From NCBI GenBank assembly GCA_043801855.1, contig JAZDLQ010000070.1, positions 1-64,000 of the forward strand: 64,000 nt of DNA, written 5' to 3'. The first letter of the stretch is position 1; the number at the start of each line of letters is the position of its first letter. Under the pieces are notes generated by a model that made no database searches, was not told the DNA's origin, and saw only the letters and a list, made by a program, of their open reading frames with translations. Below, in pieces: positions 35,332 through 43,597 of this stretch. This DNA is from CAYTWW01 sp043801855. Its GTDB lineage: Archaea > Nanobdellota > Nanobdellia > Woesearchaeales > GW2011-AR15. Made by a program: the position numbers and the translations under genes.

Positions 35332-35520
35332 TCAGCTCTTAAACTGGTAATGATACCTGTTTTCAGACATCTTATGCTTAACTGACCCTGTTTTTCTTAG
35401 CTTTTTTAGGTTATTTGTAACTGACCCAATAGATACCTTAAGCCCAACTGCAATCTGCTTAGAGGTAAACCACTTGGTCCTGAATTTTTTTAGAAAATCG
35501 TATACTTCCTGTTGTCCCAT
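35332..35520 (-). CDS. Small winged-helix DNA-binding protein
   Basis: 62 aa: EVYDFLKKFRTKWFTSKQIA, then VGLKVSIGSVTNNLKKLRKT and a short basic wing (VKHKMSENRYHYQF). It looks like a stand-alone MarR/TFIIE-type winged helix, possibly a transcription regulator. An AT-rich divergent region separates it from nrdR, so it could regulate that operon (inference). Confidence 0.7.
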   Translation of the reverse strand: MGQQEVYDFLKKFRTKWFTSKQIAVGLKVSIGSVTNNLKKLRKTGSVKHKMSENRYHYQFKS

Positions 35521-35655
35521 CTTTTTAAATTTAAACTTGTTTTTTATTGTTATTCTCTTAGAGTTAATAAATATTTGTAGTAATTGTCTATTAGTAAATA
35601 TATAAACTAAAATATAATCTAAAATTTATCTTTTATCTATTATATATTTTAAATA

Positions 35656-35726
35656 CATAATATTTATAAACGGGTGTTCTGTTTGATATATACTACCTGT
35701 TGTGGTTTAAATCAAATTAACCACAA
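35656..35726 (+). promoter_or_regulatory. nrdR-nrdD promoter with dyad operator
   Basis: A TATA-like AATATTTATAAA (about 35659-35670) is followed by a perfect 8-bp inverted repeat TTGTGGTT (35700-35707) and AACCACAA (35719-35726), overlapping a second dyad CACAA...TTGTG. The dyads fall near or just after the expected transcription start, fitting an operator for NrdR or another repressor. It differs from the bacterial NrdR-box consensus as I recall it. Confidence 0.5.
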
Positions 35727-35769
35727 CATTTTGTGTTACTGATTAATAATAAAACTGTGCAACAAAAAG

Positions 35770-36231
35770 ATGAAATGCCCTTATTGTGGTTCAGATGACT
35801 TAAAAGTAGTAGATAAAAGGACATCTGAAAATGGAGAATCGATAAGAAGGAGAAGAGAATGCAATAAGTGCCAGAAAAGGTTCACTACTTACGAGCGGAT
35901 TGCATCAGTTGATATTATTATCATTAAAAAAGACGGAAGAAGAGAGCAATATGACAGAAGCAAGCTTGAGCGAGGACTATTAAAGGCAGTGGAAAAAAGG
36001 CCAGTTAGCTATGACCAGATAAAAAAAGTCTTAGAAGACATTGAAGCGCAGTTAAGAGGGGGCGATTCCATCGAAATCTCAAGCAGGGATATCGGCTGGA
36101 TGGTCATGAAAGAACTAAAAAAGCTTGATGAAGTTGCATACATAAGGTTTGCCTCTGTCTATAAGGAATTTAAGGATGCTGAATCATTCCAAAAGGAAAT
36201 CAGCAAGTTTATTGAGAAAAAAGTTACATAG
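35770..36231 (+). CDS. nrdR: Transcriptional repressor NrdR
   Basis: 153 aa: N-terminal zinc ribbon CPYCGSDD...CNKCQKRFTTYE and an ATP-cone (IIKKDGRREQYDRSKLERGL). NrdR senses ATP/dATP and represses ribonucleotide reductase genes; here the reductase genes follow directly. It is mainly a bacterial regulator but is present in several archaeal lineages. The stop TAG is followed at once by TAA. Confidence 0.95.
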   Translation: MKCPYCGSDDLKVVDKRTSENGESIRRRRECNKCQKRFTTYERIASVDIIIIKKDGRREQYDRSKLERGLLKAVEKRPVSYDQIKKVLEDIEAQLRGGDSIEISSRDIGWMVMKELKKLDEVAYIRFASVYKEFKDAESFQKEISKFIEKKVT

Positions 36232-36251
36232 TAAAAAAGGATGGGTAAAAG

Positions 36252-38228
36252 ATGGTTGAGACAAAAATTACAAAAATTAGAAAAAGAGATGGAAGAATTG
36301 TTGCATTTAATCCTGAAAAGATAACTGAGGCAATATTTAAGGCAGCGCAGTCTGTTGGCGGAAAAGACAAAGAGTTATCTGTAAAAGTGACTGGTCAAGT
36401 AATAGATTTATTAAATGAAAGATTTAAAGATCACGGAATTCCAAGTGTTGAACAGGTGCAGGATATTATCGAATATGTCCTTGTTGAAACAGGACATTAC
36501 AGGACAGCAAAAGCATATATATTGTACAGGGCGCAGCACAAACGGGCGAGGGAAGCAAAAAACACAATGCTTGATGTCCAGAACACAATCTCAGATTATC
36601 TTGAAAAAACACATTGGGATGTAAATGAGAATTCAAACGAACAATACTCTTTTTCAGGCCTTTTGTTATATACAGCAGGCAAAGTCATAAAAAATTATGC
36701 TCTTAATTATATATATCCAAGAGAAGTTTCTGATGCCCATGAAAAAGGCTATATGCATGTGCATGATTTAAGCCATGCTGTTGTCGGCTATTGTGCTGGA
36801 TGGTCACTTAAAAAGCTTCTTGAAAGGGGGTTTGGCGGCGTTAGGAATAAGACTGATGCAAAGCCTGCAAAACATATGGATGTTGTAGTGCATCAGATGG
36901 TAAATTATATAGGCTGCATGCAGATGGAGTGGGCTGGAGCTCAGGCATTTTCAAGTGTTGATACTCTACTTGCCCCATTTATCAAAGCAGATAACTTAAG
37001 CTATAAGCAGGTAAAACAAGATATGCAAAAGCTTGTTTTTTCATTAAACATTCCATCTAGATGGGGTTCGCAGTATCCTTTTTCAAACCTTACATTTGAC
37101 TGGGTTGTTCCAGATGACTTAAAAAGTGAAAAAGCGATAGTTGGCGGCAAAAAGCAGGATTTTACATATGCCAACTGCCAGAATGAGATGAATATGATAA
37201 ATAAAGCATTTATTGAAATAATGCTTGAGGGAGACGCAAATGGCAGGCTTTTTACATTTCCGATTCCAACATACAATGTTACAAAAGATTTTAATTGGGA
37301 TAGTGAAAATGCAACACTCTTATTTGAACTAACTGCAAAATACGGAAGCCCTTATTTTCAGAATTATGTCGGTTCAGGGCTTGACCCAAGATCAATTAGG
37401 GCAATGTGCTGCAGGTTAAATCTTGACTTAAATGAATTAATCCAGCGCCCAGGCGGAACATTTGCAATGGGAGACTCAACAGGCTCGATGGGCGTAGTTA
37501 CAATTAATGTAAATCGGCTTGCATATGAATCAAAAACAAAAGAGGAATTTTTTGAAAAATTAAGAAATTATATGACTCTTGGCAAAACTTCTCTTGAAAT
37601 AAAAAGAAAACTAGTCCAAAAAAATATGGATAACGGACTTATGCCTTACACAAAAATCTATCTTGGAACACTAAGGAACCATTTTTCAACAATTGGCCTT
37701 TGCGGCATGAATGAAGCGTGCTTAAATTTTCTTGGTAAAGACAAAGACATAACAACTGATGAAGGAAAAAATTTTGCTATTGAAACATTAAAATATATGA
37801 AAGAAGTATTAAAAGAATTCCAGGTTGAGACAGGTAATTTATATAATCTTGAGGCAACTCCAGCTGAAAGCACAGCATACAGGTTTGCAAGGCTTGATAA
37901 GATACTTTATCCGCAGATTATAACTGCTGGAAAAGATGTGCCTTACCTTACAAATTCAACACAGTTTCCAGTAGGAAATACTGAGGATGTTATTGAAGCT
38001 TTGGAACACCAAAACGATATCCAGCCATTATATACTGGAGGAACAATGTTTCATGTCTTCTTAGGCCAGAAAGTGTCAAGCCCAGAAGCCTGTAAAAAAC
38101 TAGTTAAAAAAATAGCTTACAATACAAAGCTTCCGTATTTTTCAATAACTCCAACTTTTAGCATATGTCCGGAGCATGGCTATATAGCAGGCGAGCACTT
38201 CAAGTGCCCATATGATTCATGTAATTAA
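36252..38228 (+). CDS. nrdD: Anaerobic (class III) ribonucleotide reductase NrdD, main chain lacking the glycyl-radical loop
   Basis: 658 aa: N-terminal ATP-cone (KIRKRDGRIVAFNPEKITEA), then the ten-stranded barrel with RAMCCRLNLDL, GSMGVVTINVNRL and CGMNEACLNFLG, ending with half of the zinc site (FSICPEHGYIAGEHFKCP, YDSC). Normal NrdD continues with a second cysteine pair and the radical loop RVxGY. Here an in-frame TAA at 38226-38228 ends the ORF and the loop is found in the same frame on the next ORF (38256-38741). Without that segment the chain cannot hold the Gly radical. Confidence 0.93.
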   Translation: MVETKITKIRKRDGRIVAFNPEKITEAIFKAAQSVGGKDKELSVKVTGQVIDLLNERFKDHGIPSVEQVQDIIEYVLVETGHYRTAKAYILYRAQHKRAREAKNTMLDVQNTISDYLEKTHWDVNENSNEQYSFSGLLLYTAGKVIKNYALNYIYPREVSDAHEKGYMHVHDLSHAVVGYCAGWSLKKLLERGFGGVRNKTDAKPAKHMDVVVHQMVNYIGCMQMEWAGAQAFSSVDTLLAPFIKADNLSYKQVKQDMQKLVFSLNIPSRWGSQYPFSNLTFDWVVPDDLKSEKAIVGGKKQDFTYANCQNEMNMINKAFIEIMLEGDANGRLFTFPIPTYNVTKDFNWDSENATLLFELTAKYGSPYFQNYVGSGLDPRSIRAMCCRLNLDLNELIQRPGGTFAMGDSTGSMGVVTINVNRLAYESKTKEEFFEKLRNYMTLGKTSLEIKRKLVQKNMDNGLMPYTKIYLGTLRNHFSTIGLCGMNEACLNFLGKDKDITTDEGKNFAIETLKYMKEVLKEFQVETGNLYNLEATPAESTAYRFARLDKILYPQIITAGKDVPYLTNSTQFPVGNTEDVIEALEHQNDIQPLYTGGTMFHVFLGQKVSSPEACKKLVKKIAYNTKLPYFSITPTFSICPEHGYIAGEHFKCPYDSCN

Positions 38229-38255
38229 AAAAAATGTGTGTGGTGGAAAAAAAAA

Positions 38256-38741
38256 ATGGCATGCGATAAAAAATGCGAAGTTTATTCAAGGATAGTTGGC
38301 TACTATAGGCCAGTTGACCAGTGGAATTTAGGAAAGCAGGAAGAATTCAAAGACAGGCTTGAATTTACAGAAACAAAAGCATTATCAAGCAATTTTAAGA
38401 ATTCATCTGCACAGGAATTTGTTGATTGTAGTTGCGGAGATGGAACAATGCAAAATAAAATGTCTCCTACAAAATACAAAGTATTCTCGTTTCCAAACTG
38501 CGATAAATGCACAACAGTAAAAGAATACTTATCAACAACAGCGATAGCTGGTGCTGATACTAACTTAGGAGATGATTTGGGTGTTGCAGAATTTAGGCAG
38601 TATTACAAGCAGGTAAAAGACCAACTCACAAGAAATGAGGACGGAAGCCTTCCTGTTCCAACTGTTTTGTTTTTTGATGCAGGTGAAAATATTATTGGGA
38701 CAGCCCATAATGTTGAACAGATAAAAAGCCTTCTTCAATAA
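38256..38741 (+). CDS. Separate glycyl-radical segment of NrdD fused to a CxxC redoxin domain
   Basis: About 161 aa from ATG 38256, preceded by GGTGG nine bases upstream, a plausible ribosome-binding site. Residues 1-35 (MACDKKCEVYSRIVGYYRPV, then DQWNLGKQEEF) are the C-terminal NrdD radical loop with IVGY as the glycine site. After a linker with SCGDG comes a thioredoxin-fold domain: YKVFSFPNCDKCTTVKEYL and cis-Pro region VPTVLFFDAGENIIG. The redoxin could supply reducing equivalents as NrdH does for redoxin-dependent class III enzymes. It is in frame with nrdD, separated by the TAA and nine sense codons. Confidence 0.85.
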   Translation: MACDKKCEVYSRIVGYYRPVDQWNLGKQEEFKDRLEFTETKALSSNFKNSSAQEFVDCSCGDGTMQNKMSPTKYKVFSFPNCDKCTTVKEYLSTTAIAGADTNLGDDLGVAEFRQYYKQVKDQLTRNEDGSLPVPTVLFFDAGENIIGTAHNVEQIKSLLQ

Positions 38742-38764
38742 GAATTTTTTTTTATTTTTTTAAG

Positions 38765-39469
38765 ATGCCAATCGATATAAAAGGCTTGCAAAAAATGGAC
38801 CTAATGAATTTTGGGTCTTATCCTTCTGCTACAGTTTTTCTTTCAAGATGCAATTTTTCATGCCCATTTTGCCATAATCCTGAACTTGTTAGTGGATACG
38901 AAAAAATTAAAAGCATGCCTGAAGACGAGGTGATATCGTTTCTTATAAGTAGGAAGCAGTGGTACGATGGCGTATGTATAACTGGCGGAGAGCCAACTCT
39001 TCATAAAGATCTTCCAAAATTCATATCGAGATTAAAAAAAGAAGGATTTAAGGTGAAGCTTGATACAAACGGCACAAACCCAAAAATGATAGCTGTTTTA
39101 TTAGAACAAAACCTAGTTGATTATATAGCGATGGATATAAAATCTCCTTTTGAAAAATATGATTTTATAACAAGAGTAAAAACAGATATTGCAGCAATTA
39201 AAGAATCAATTAAATTGATTATGGAATCTAATATTGATTATGAATTCAGGACAACAATAATTCCAAAGTTCCATAAAAAAGAAGATATAATAGCAATTGC
39301 CAAAGCGATAAGTGGGGCAAAAAGATATGTTTTGCAGCAATTTAGATCAACAGAAAATATGTTAGATAATTCACTTAAAGATTCACAGATTTATACAAAA
39401 GAAGAACTAATGGAAATCAAAAGCGCAGTTGAACCTTATTTCAAGGAAATTCTTATTCATAATATTTAA
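38765..39469 (+). CDS. nrdG: Anaerobic RNR activating enzyme NrdG (radical SAM)
   Basis: 234 aa radical SAM activase: CNFSCPFCH provides the CxxxCxxC [4Fe-4S] ligands, followed by CITGGEPTLHKDL and KLDTNGTNP. It generates the glycyl radical on NrdD, here presumably on the separate loop-bearing chain. A T-rich stretch lies between the redoxin ORF and this gene. Operon order nrdR-nrdD-(loop/redoxin)-nrdG. Confidence 0.93.
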   Translation: MPIDIKGLQKMDLMNFGSYPSATVFLSRCNFSCPFCHNPELVSGYEKIKSMPEDEVISFLISRKQWYDGVCITGGEPTLHKDLPKFISRLKKEGFKVKLDTNGTNPKMIAVLLEQNLVDYIAMDIKSPFEKYDFITRVKTDIAAIKESIKLIMESNIDYEFRTTIIPKFHKKEDIIAIAKAISGAKRYVLQQFRSTENMLDNSLKDSQIYTKEELMEIKSAVEPYFKEILIHNI

Positions 39470-39494
39470 ATAACCGATAACTTTAACTTTAATT

Positions 39495-40112
39495 ATGAAA
39501 AAAGAAAAATTAAAAGATGTTTTAGAGGTTTTTTTAACGCTTCAGACAACAAAAGAGCTTCCAAGGCAGGGCTTTATCTATTCAGGATTTAAGTTAAACG
39601 ATGCTGATTCAGTAGCAGCACACTCTTTTAATGTAGCGGCTTTTGCGTATCTTCTTGCAAGAGAATTGAAGCTTACAGGTTACGATATTGATGAAGTAAA
39701 AGTTCTTAAGATGGCGTTGCTTCATGATATGGGAGAATCTATAACAGGCGACATTGGAACATGGGTAAAAGTTCTTGCTGAAGGAAAATTCCAGGAAGTT
39801 GAAGATAAGGCATTTAGCCTACTTACTAGAAACCTATCAAATAATAATGAGCTTACAGGATTATTCACTGAATATAATGAATTAAAGACAAAAGAAGCGC
39901 AGCTAGTTAAGCTTGCTGATGCTCTTGATGCAATGGTCCAGGGATTAAATACACCTGGTGCAAAACTTGAAGACTGGAAATTTGCAAGAAAAAAGATAAT
40001 TTCTGAAAAAATAACAGATAAAGTATTATCTGAAATATTGAATAGTGCAACAGACATGCTCTTCAAAGGAAAAGTTACATACTTTAGGGGACATATTGCA
40101 GATAAAAAATAA
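39495..40112 (+). CDS. HD-domain hydrolase (YfbR/5'-nucleotidase-like)
   Basis: 205 aa HD domain: DSVAAHSFNVAAFAYLLA, LKMALLHDMGESITGDI, KLADALDAMVQG. This matches the YfbR/HDDC2-like deoxynucleotidase group, suggesting nucleotide-pool housekeeping that fits its place between NrdG and Maf. The ATG follows a TATA-like element at about 39466. Confidence 0.88.
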   Translation: MKKEKLKDVLEVFLTLQTTKELPRQGFIYSGFKLNDADSVAAHSFNVAAFAYLLARELKLTGYDIDEVKVLKMALLHDMGESITGDIGTWVKVLAEGKFQEVEDKAFSLLTRNLSNNNELTGLFTEYNELKTKEAQLVKLADALDAMVQGLNTPGAKLEDWKFARKKIISEKITDKVLSEILNSATDMLFKGKVTYFRGHIADKK

Positions 40113-40115
40113 AAA

Positions 40116-40703
40116 ATGGATTTCATTCTAGCATCGGAGTCTCCAAGGAGAAAAAAGCTTCTTCTTGATTATGGTTTTAAGTTTAAGGTTATCCCAAGTG
40201 AAATAAATGAAAAAAAAGTGCCTTATAAAAAACCATCTTTATATGTAAAAAAGCTTGCATATGCTAAAGCACTTGCTGTTTTTCAAAAAAATACTAATTC
40301 AGTAGTTTTTGGTGCAGATACTATTGTTGTTTTAGAAGGCAAATTAATCGGAAAGCCAAAAAATAATTCCGATGCAAAAAAAATATTACACAAGCTTTCA
40401 GGAAAAAAACACTATGTATATACTGGCTTTTGCATTTTAGACGGCAATCTCAATAAAAAAATAGTTGGCTATTCCAAAAGTTGCGTAAAGTTCAAAAAAT
40501 TAGATGGGCCAGCAATTGATAATTACCTAAAAAATGAAAATGCGCTTGACAAAGCAGGCGGCTACAACGCAGAAGATAAGTCTTCAAAAATATTTATAGA
40601 TTTTATAAAAGGCTCAAAGACAAATGTTGTTGGGCTTCCGATGGATTTAGTTGTTTTGGCGCTAAGGAAAATAGGCATCAAAGCAAAAAAGAAAGCTCAT
40701 TAA
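40116..40703 (+). CDS. maf: Maf-family nucleoside triphosphate pyrophosphatase
   Basis: 195 aa: LASESPRRKKLLLDYGF at the start, FGADTIVVLEGKLIGKP in the middle, and DKAGGYNAEDKSSKIF in place of the usual AGGY.IQ motif. Maf proteins hydrolyse non-canonical or modified NTPs. Starts three bases after the HD-domain gene and overlaps the convergent membrane gene by about 26 bases. Confidence 0.9.
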   Translation: MDFILASESPRRKKLLLDYGFKFKVIPSEINEKKVPYKKPSLYVKKLAYAKALAVFQKNTNSVVFGADTIVVLEGKLIGKPKNNSDAKKILHKLSGKKHYVYTGFCILDGNLNKKIVGYSKSCVKFKKLDGPAIDNYLKNENALDKAGGYNAEDKSSKIFIDFIKGSKTNVVGLPMDLVVLALRKIGIKAKKKAH

Positions 40704-41229
40704 TTATATAAAACAAAAACATAGATCCAATTATATTAGCGATAAAAAAATGCGTTCTTTCAAATGTAATTCTTTGCAAGAAAAGCAGGTCTGATGTATA
40801 ATGGGCAACATATTTTAGTGTTAGCATAATCATGCAAACTGTTGTGAAATTTATATTTTTTAAAAGCAAAATTAACATAAAAAGCATCATCTCTCTTGCG
40901 CTTGAAAAAAAATGCCTGCTTTCGATGAATCCAAAAGCAGCCCTATTAAAAGTTGCTATTGCAAGAATGATCAAGCCATATATTGGATTATAAAAATAAG
41001 CGGCTGTTACCCCAAACACAAACGCAATATCAACAGGGAAAATCCCAAATTTTACTTTTAGGATATTTTTAGAAAAATCAAGAAACGCAAAAATAATTAC
41101 TAGCACAAGTTCTCTTTTGAATAGATAGCAAATTAGTAATCCTACAATAAGGAAGAGAAATCTTTTATGGGCATTAAGAAGAACTCGGCAAAATTCCAGT
41201 CTCCTGTTTACTGCGTTATTTTTTGCCAT
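40678..41229 (-). CDS. Integral membrane protein of unknown function
   Basis: About 183 aa with five or six hydrophobic segments; no catalytic motif visible. ATG 41229 is preferred over an upstream GTG at 41241 because the latter lacks a ribosome-binding site. The segment after the third helix (ATFNRAAFGFIESRHFFSSA) is polar and basic. It converges on maf. Confidence 0.6.
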   Translation of the reverse strand: MAKNNAVNRRLEFCRVLLNAHKRFLFLIVGLLICYLFKRELVLVIIFAFLDFSKNILKVKFGIFPVDIAFVFGVTAAYFYNPIYGLIILAIATFNRAAFGFIESRHFFSSAREMMLFMLILLLKNINFTTVCMIMLTLKYVAHYTSDLLFLQRITFERTHFFIANIIGSMFLFYIINELSFLL

Positions 41230-41322
41230 TAGCACAACCACTAATAATTAGGTGATATATATATAAAAAATTTACCCCCTAATTGTTGTTTGGGCCAGTT
41301 TTACCGCAATATTTATATATAA

Positions 41323-41350
41323 TTAACTATTGTTAATTAACGATTGTTAA
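41323..41350 (+). promoter_or_regulatory. Tandem dyad operator of the isc operon regulator
   Basis: Two abutting 14-bp dyads, TTAACTATTGTTAA (41323-41336) and TTAACGATTGTTAA (41337-41350), share TTAAC-N4-GTTAA. They lie right after the TATA-like AATATTTATATAT (about 41309-41321) and end one base before the TTG start of the HTH gene, so they cover the transcription start. Autoregulation by that HTH protein is the simplest reading. Confidence 0.7.
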
Positions 41351-41351
41351 T

Positions 41352-41729
41352 TTGAAAACAACACAAGAGATAAGTGTCTGGTATGTTCTTCCTTCTTTAA
41401 GAAGGGAGCTTGCATTAGTCCTCAAAAAGAAAAACATTCCGCAAAAAGAAATTGCGCAGATTTTAGGGATTACTGGGCCAGCTGTATCTCAATACATAAA
41501 AAACAAGCGTGCAAAAGAAATTGTGTTTTCAAAAAGTATTAAAAAAGAAATTATTGCAGCAGCGAATAGTATAGCATCAAAAAAAAGCTGTCACCGGTTT
41601 GCTGTTGAAAGTTTGCTTGAAACGATTAAAAAATCAGGGTTTTTATGCGAAATTCATAGGAAATATGATGATGTTCCAAAATGCTGTAATGTGTGTATGA
41701 AAGGTGAAAAATATGAATGTCTATCTTGA
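41352..41729 (+). CDS. XRE-type HTH regulator with C-terminal cysteine cluster
   Basis: 125 aa. A helix-turn-helix (IPQKEIAQILGITGPAVSQY, then IKNKRAKEI) occupies about residues 28-55. The C-terminal half has Cys and His residues (KKSCHRF, FLCEIH, KCCNVCMKG) that could bind an Fe-S cluster or metal. Placed first in the operon before iscS-iscU, it may be an archaeal functional counterpart of IscR (inference). The start is TTG in a leaderless context; the stop lies inside iscS. Confidence 0.8.
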   Translation: MKTTQEISVWYVLPSLRRELALVLKKKNIPQKEIAQILGITGPAVSQYIKNKRAKEIVFSKSIKKEIIAAANSIASKKSCHRFAVESLLETIKKSGFLCEIHRKYDDVPKCCNVCMKGEKYECLS

Positions 41730-42918
41730 TAACGGAGCAACAACTAAGCTTGCAAAAGAAGTATTAGAAGAAATGATTCCTTATTTTAGTGAAAAATACG
41801 GAAACGCATCTTCATTGCATAAATTTGGAAGAGATGCAAGAGACGCAATAGAAGAAGCAAGGCTTGCGATTGCAAGGTCAATTAATGCGAATCCTTCAGA
41901 AATTGTATTTACAAGCGGAGGCACAGAATCAAATAATCTTGCAATAAAAGGCGCAGCTCTATCAAACAAGGAAAAAAACCATATTATTATCTCTAGAATT
42001 GAGCATGACTGTGTTTTAAATGCAACTAAATGGCTATCTAAAAATGGCTTTGAAATTACGATGCTTGATGTTGATAAATATGGAATTGTTGAACCAAAAA
42101 CACTACTGAAGGCAATTAAGCCAAATACTTTGCTTGTATCAATAATGCATGCGAATAATGAAATAGGGACAATTCTCCCTATTGAAGAATACGGAAAAAT
42201 TTGCAGGAAAAAAGGAGTATTATTTCATACAGATGCTTGCCAAAGCTTTTCAAAAGTTCCAATAGATGTTAAATCAATGAATATTGACATGATGACACTT
42301 AATGCTCATAAAATTCATGGGCCAAAAGGCGTTGGCGCTCTATACGTTCGAAAAGGGATTAAGCTAACACCATTGTCTCACGGAGGAGGGCATGAGTTCA
42401 ATAAAAGAAGCGGAACAGAAAATATTTCAGGAATTGTAGGGTTTGCAAAATCAGCTACTCTTCTTAAAAAAGAAGAGATTGAAAAAATGAAAAAACAGCG
42501 TGATTATCTTATATCTGAGCTGCTGAAAATACCTGATACACACCTAAATGGACACCAATCAAAAAGGATTTGCAATAATGTAAGCATTTCATTTCATTTT
42601 ATTGAAGGCGAGTCTCTTTTGATGCATCTTGATATGAAAGGAATTGCAGTCTCAACTGGTTCTGCCTGCTCATCACACTCTCTTGAGCCAAGCCATGTTC
42701 TTTTATCAATCGGGCTAAAACATGAGGTTGCACACGGCACAATACGCTTTACTTTAAGCAAATACACAACACAAGAAGAAATAGATTATACAATCAAAAG
42801 TGTCAAAGAAGCAGTAAAAGTTCTTCGTGAGATGAGTCCATTAAGAAAAGGCGTTGATTACACAACAGATTACAAAGAAGATCATGACCATGGGCACGAT
42901 AATAACCAAGAGGAATAA
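41713..42918 (+). CDS. iscS: Cysteine desulfurase IscS/NifS
   Basis: 401 aa from ATG 41713, with GGTGA seven bases upstream; it overlaps the end of the regulator gene. PLP enzyme motifs: YLDNGATTKLAKEV, TSGGTESNNLAIKG, HTDACQSFSKVP, the PLP lysine in NAHKIHGPKGVGALY, and catalytic-loop STGSACSSHSLEPSHV. It supplies persulfide sulfur for cluster assembly on IscU and possibly for the carriers encoded elsewhere in the window. The His/Asp-rich tail (DHDHGHDNNQEE) is unusual and may bind metal. Confidence 0.95.
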   Translation: MNVYLDNGATTKLAKEVLEEMIPYFSEKYGNASSLHKFGRDARDAIEEARLAIARSINANPSEIVFTSGGTESNNLAIKGAALSNKEKNHIIISRIEHDCVLNATKWLSKNGFEITMLDVDKYGIVEPKTLLKAIKPNTLLVSIMHANNEIGTILPIEEYGKICRKKGVLFHTDACQSFSKVPIDVKSMNIDMMTLNAHKIHGPKGVGALYVRKGIKLTPLSHGGGHEFNKRSGTENISGIVGFAKSATLLKKEEIEKMKKQRDYLISELLKIPDTHLNGHQSKRICNNVSISFHFIEGESLLMHLDMKGIAVSTGSACSSHSLEPSHVLLSIGLKHEVAHGTIRFTLSKYTTQEEIDYTIKSVKEAVKVLREMSPLRKGVDYTTDYKEDHDHGHDNNQEE

Positions 42919-42924
42919 AATTAT

Positions 42925-42945
42925 TTTAAATTGTAACAATTTAAA
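42925..42945 (+). promoter_or_regulatory. Perfect inverted repeat between iscS and iscU
   Basis: TTTAAATTG, TAA, CAATTTAAA: 9-bp perfect arms with a 3-base centre, located just before the iscU ribosome-binding site (AAGGTGAAAT). It could form an mRNA hairpin modulating iscU translation or be a second protein-binding dyad. The sequence differs from the tandem operator upstream of the operon. Confidence 0.5.
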
Positions 42946-42960
42946 CTAAGGTGAAATAAA

Positions 42961-43428
42961 ATGCAATATTCAAATAAAGTAATAGAAAATTTTCAAAAAC
43001 CACATAATATGGGTGAGATGGCTGATGCGTCAGCTATAGGAAAAGTGGGAAACCCAGTATGCGGAGATTTGATGTGGATATACATAAAAGTTGCAAAAAA
43101 TAAAAAAAGGGAAGAAATTCTTAAAGATGTAAAATTTAAAACATTTGGCTGCGTTGCAGCAATTGCGACAAGCTCAATGATAACTCAACTAGCGATTGGA
43201 AAAACATTAGATGAGGCAATAAAAATTACTAAAGGAGATGTAAGCGAAGCTCTTGGAAGCCTACCGCCAATTAAAGAGCATTGCTCAAACCTTGCGGCAG
43301 ATGGGCTTCATGATGCAATAATTAATTATAAAAATAAGGTATCAGTAGATACTAAAAATATGAAGCATGAAAAGTGTTATAATGCTTGCTGCAGCGGAGG
43401 AATAAAAAATGCAAAAAATAAAGTGTAA
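42961..43428 (+). CDS. iscU: Fe-S cluster assembly scaffold IscU/NifU-like
   Basis: 155 aa with the three scaffold cysteines: VGNPVCGD, FKTFGCVAAIATSS and KEHCSNLAADGL. The C-terminal extension of about 30 residues carries extra cysteines (HEKCYNACCSGG). It receives sulfur from IscS. The next small gene starts inside its 3' end. Confidence 0.93.
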   Translation: MQYSNKVIENFQKPHNMGEMADASAIGKVGNPVCGDLMWIYIKVAKNKKREEILKDVKFKTFGCVAAIATSSMITQLAIGKTLDEAIKITKGDVSEALGSLPPIKEHCSNLAADGLHDAIINYKNKVSVDTKNMKHEKCYNACCSGGIKNAKNKV

Positions 43429-43585
43429 AAACGGAAAATGCAAAGATGTTTCTTCACTAAAGAAAAAAATGAGGAGCATCTGCAAAGAAGATGATATTGT
43501 GTGCAATACTGAAATTGATTTGATGGAAGAAGACCTGGATGACACAGGTGTTGATATTGATGAAGGAGAAGGAGACGAGTATTGA
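43409..43585 (+). CDS. Small acidic cysteine-containing protein, 58 aa
   Basis: ATG 43409 with GGAGG eight bases upstream (GCGGAGGAATAAAAA), overlapping the iscU end by 20 bases. The sequence begins MQKIKCKNGKCKDVSSLKKK, with two more cysteines (SICKEDD, IVCNTE), and ends in a strongly acidic tail (EEDLDDTGVDIDEGEGDE). Position and ribosome-binding site support expression with the isc operon. A metal- or cluster-handling role is possible but unproven. Confidence 0.6.
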   Translation: MQKIKCKNGKCKDVSSLKKKMRSICKEDDIVCNTEIDLMEEDLDDTGVDIDEGEGDEY

Positions 43586-43597
43586 GGATTGATTATT

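Noticed and set aside
36252..38741. Frameshift as the cause of the nrdD split
   Set aside because: The second ORF is in the same frame as nrdD; only the TAA separates them, so no frame change is needed.
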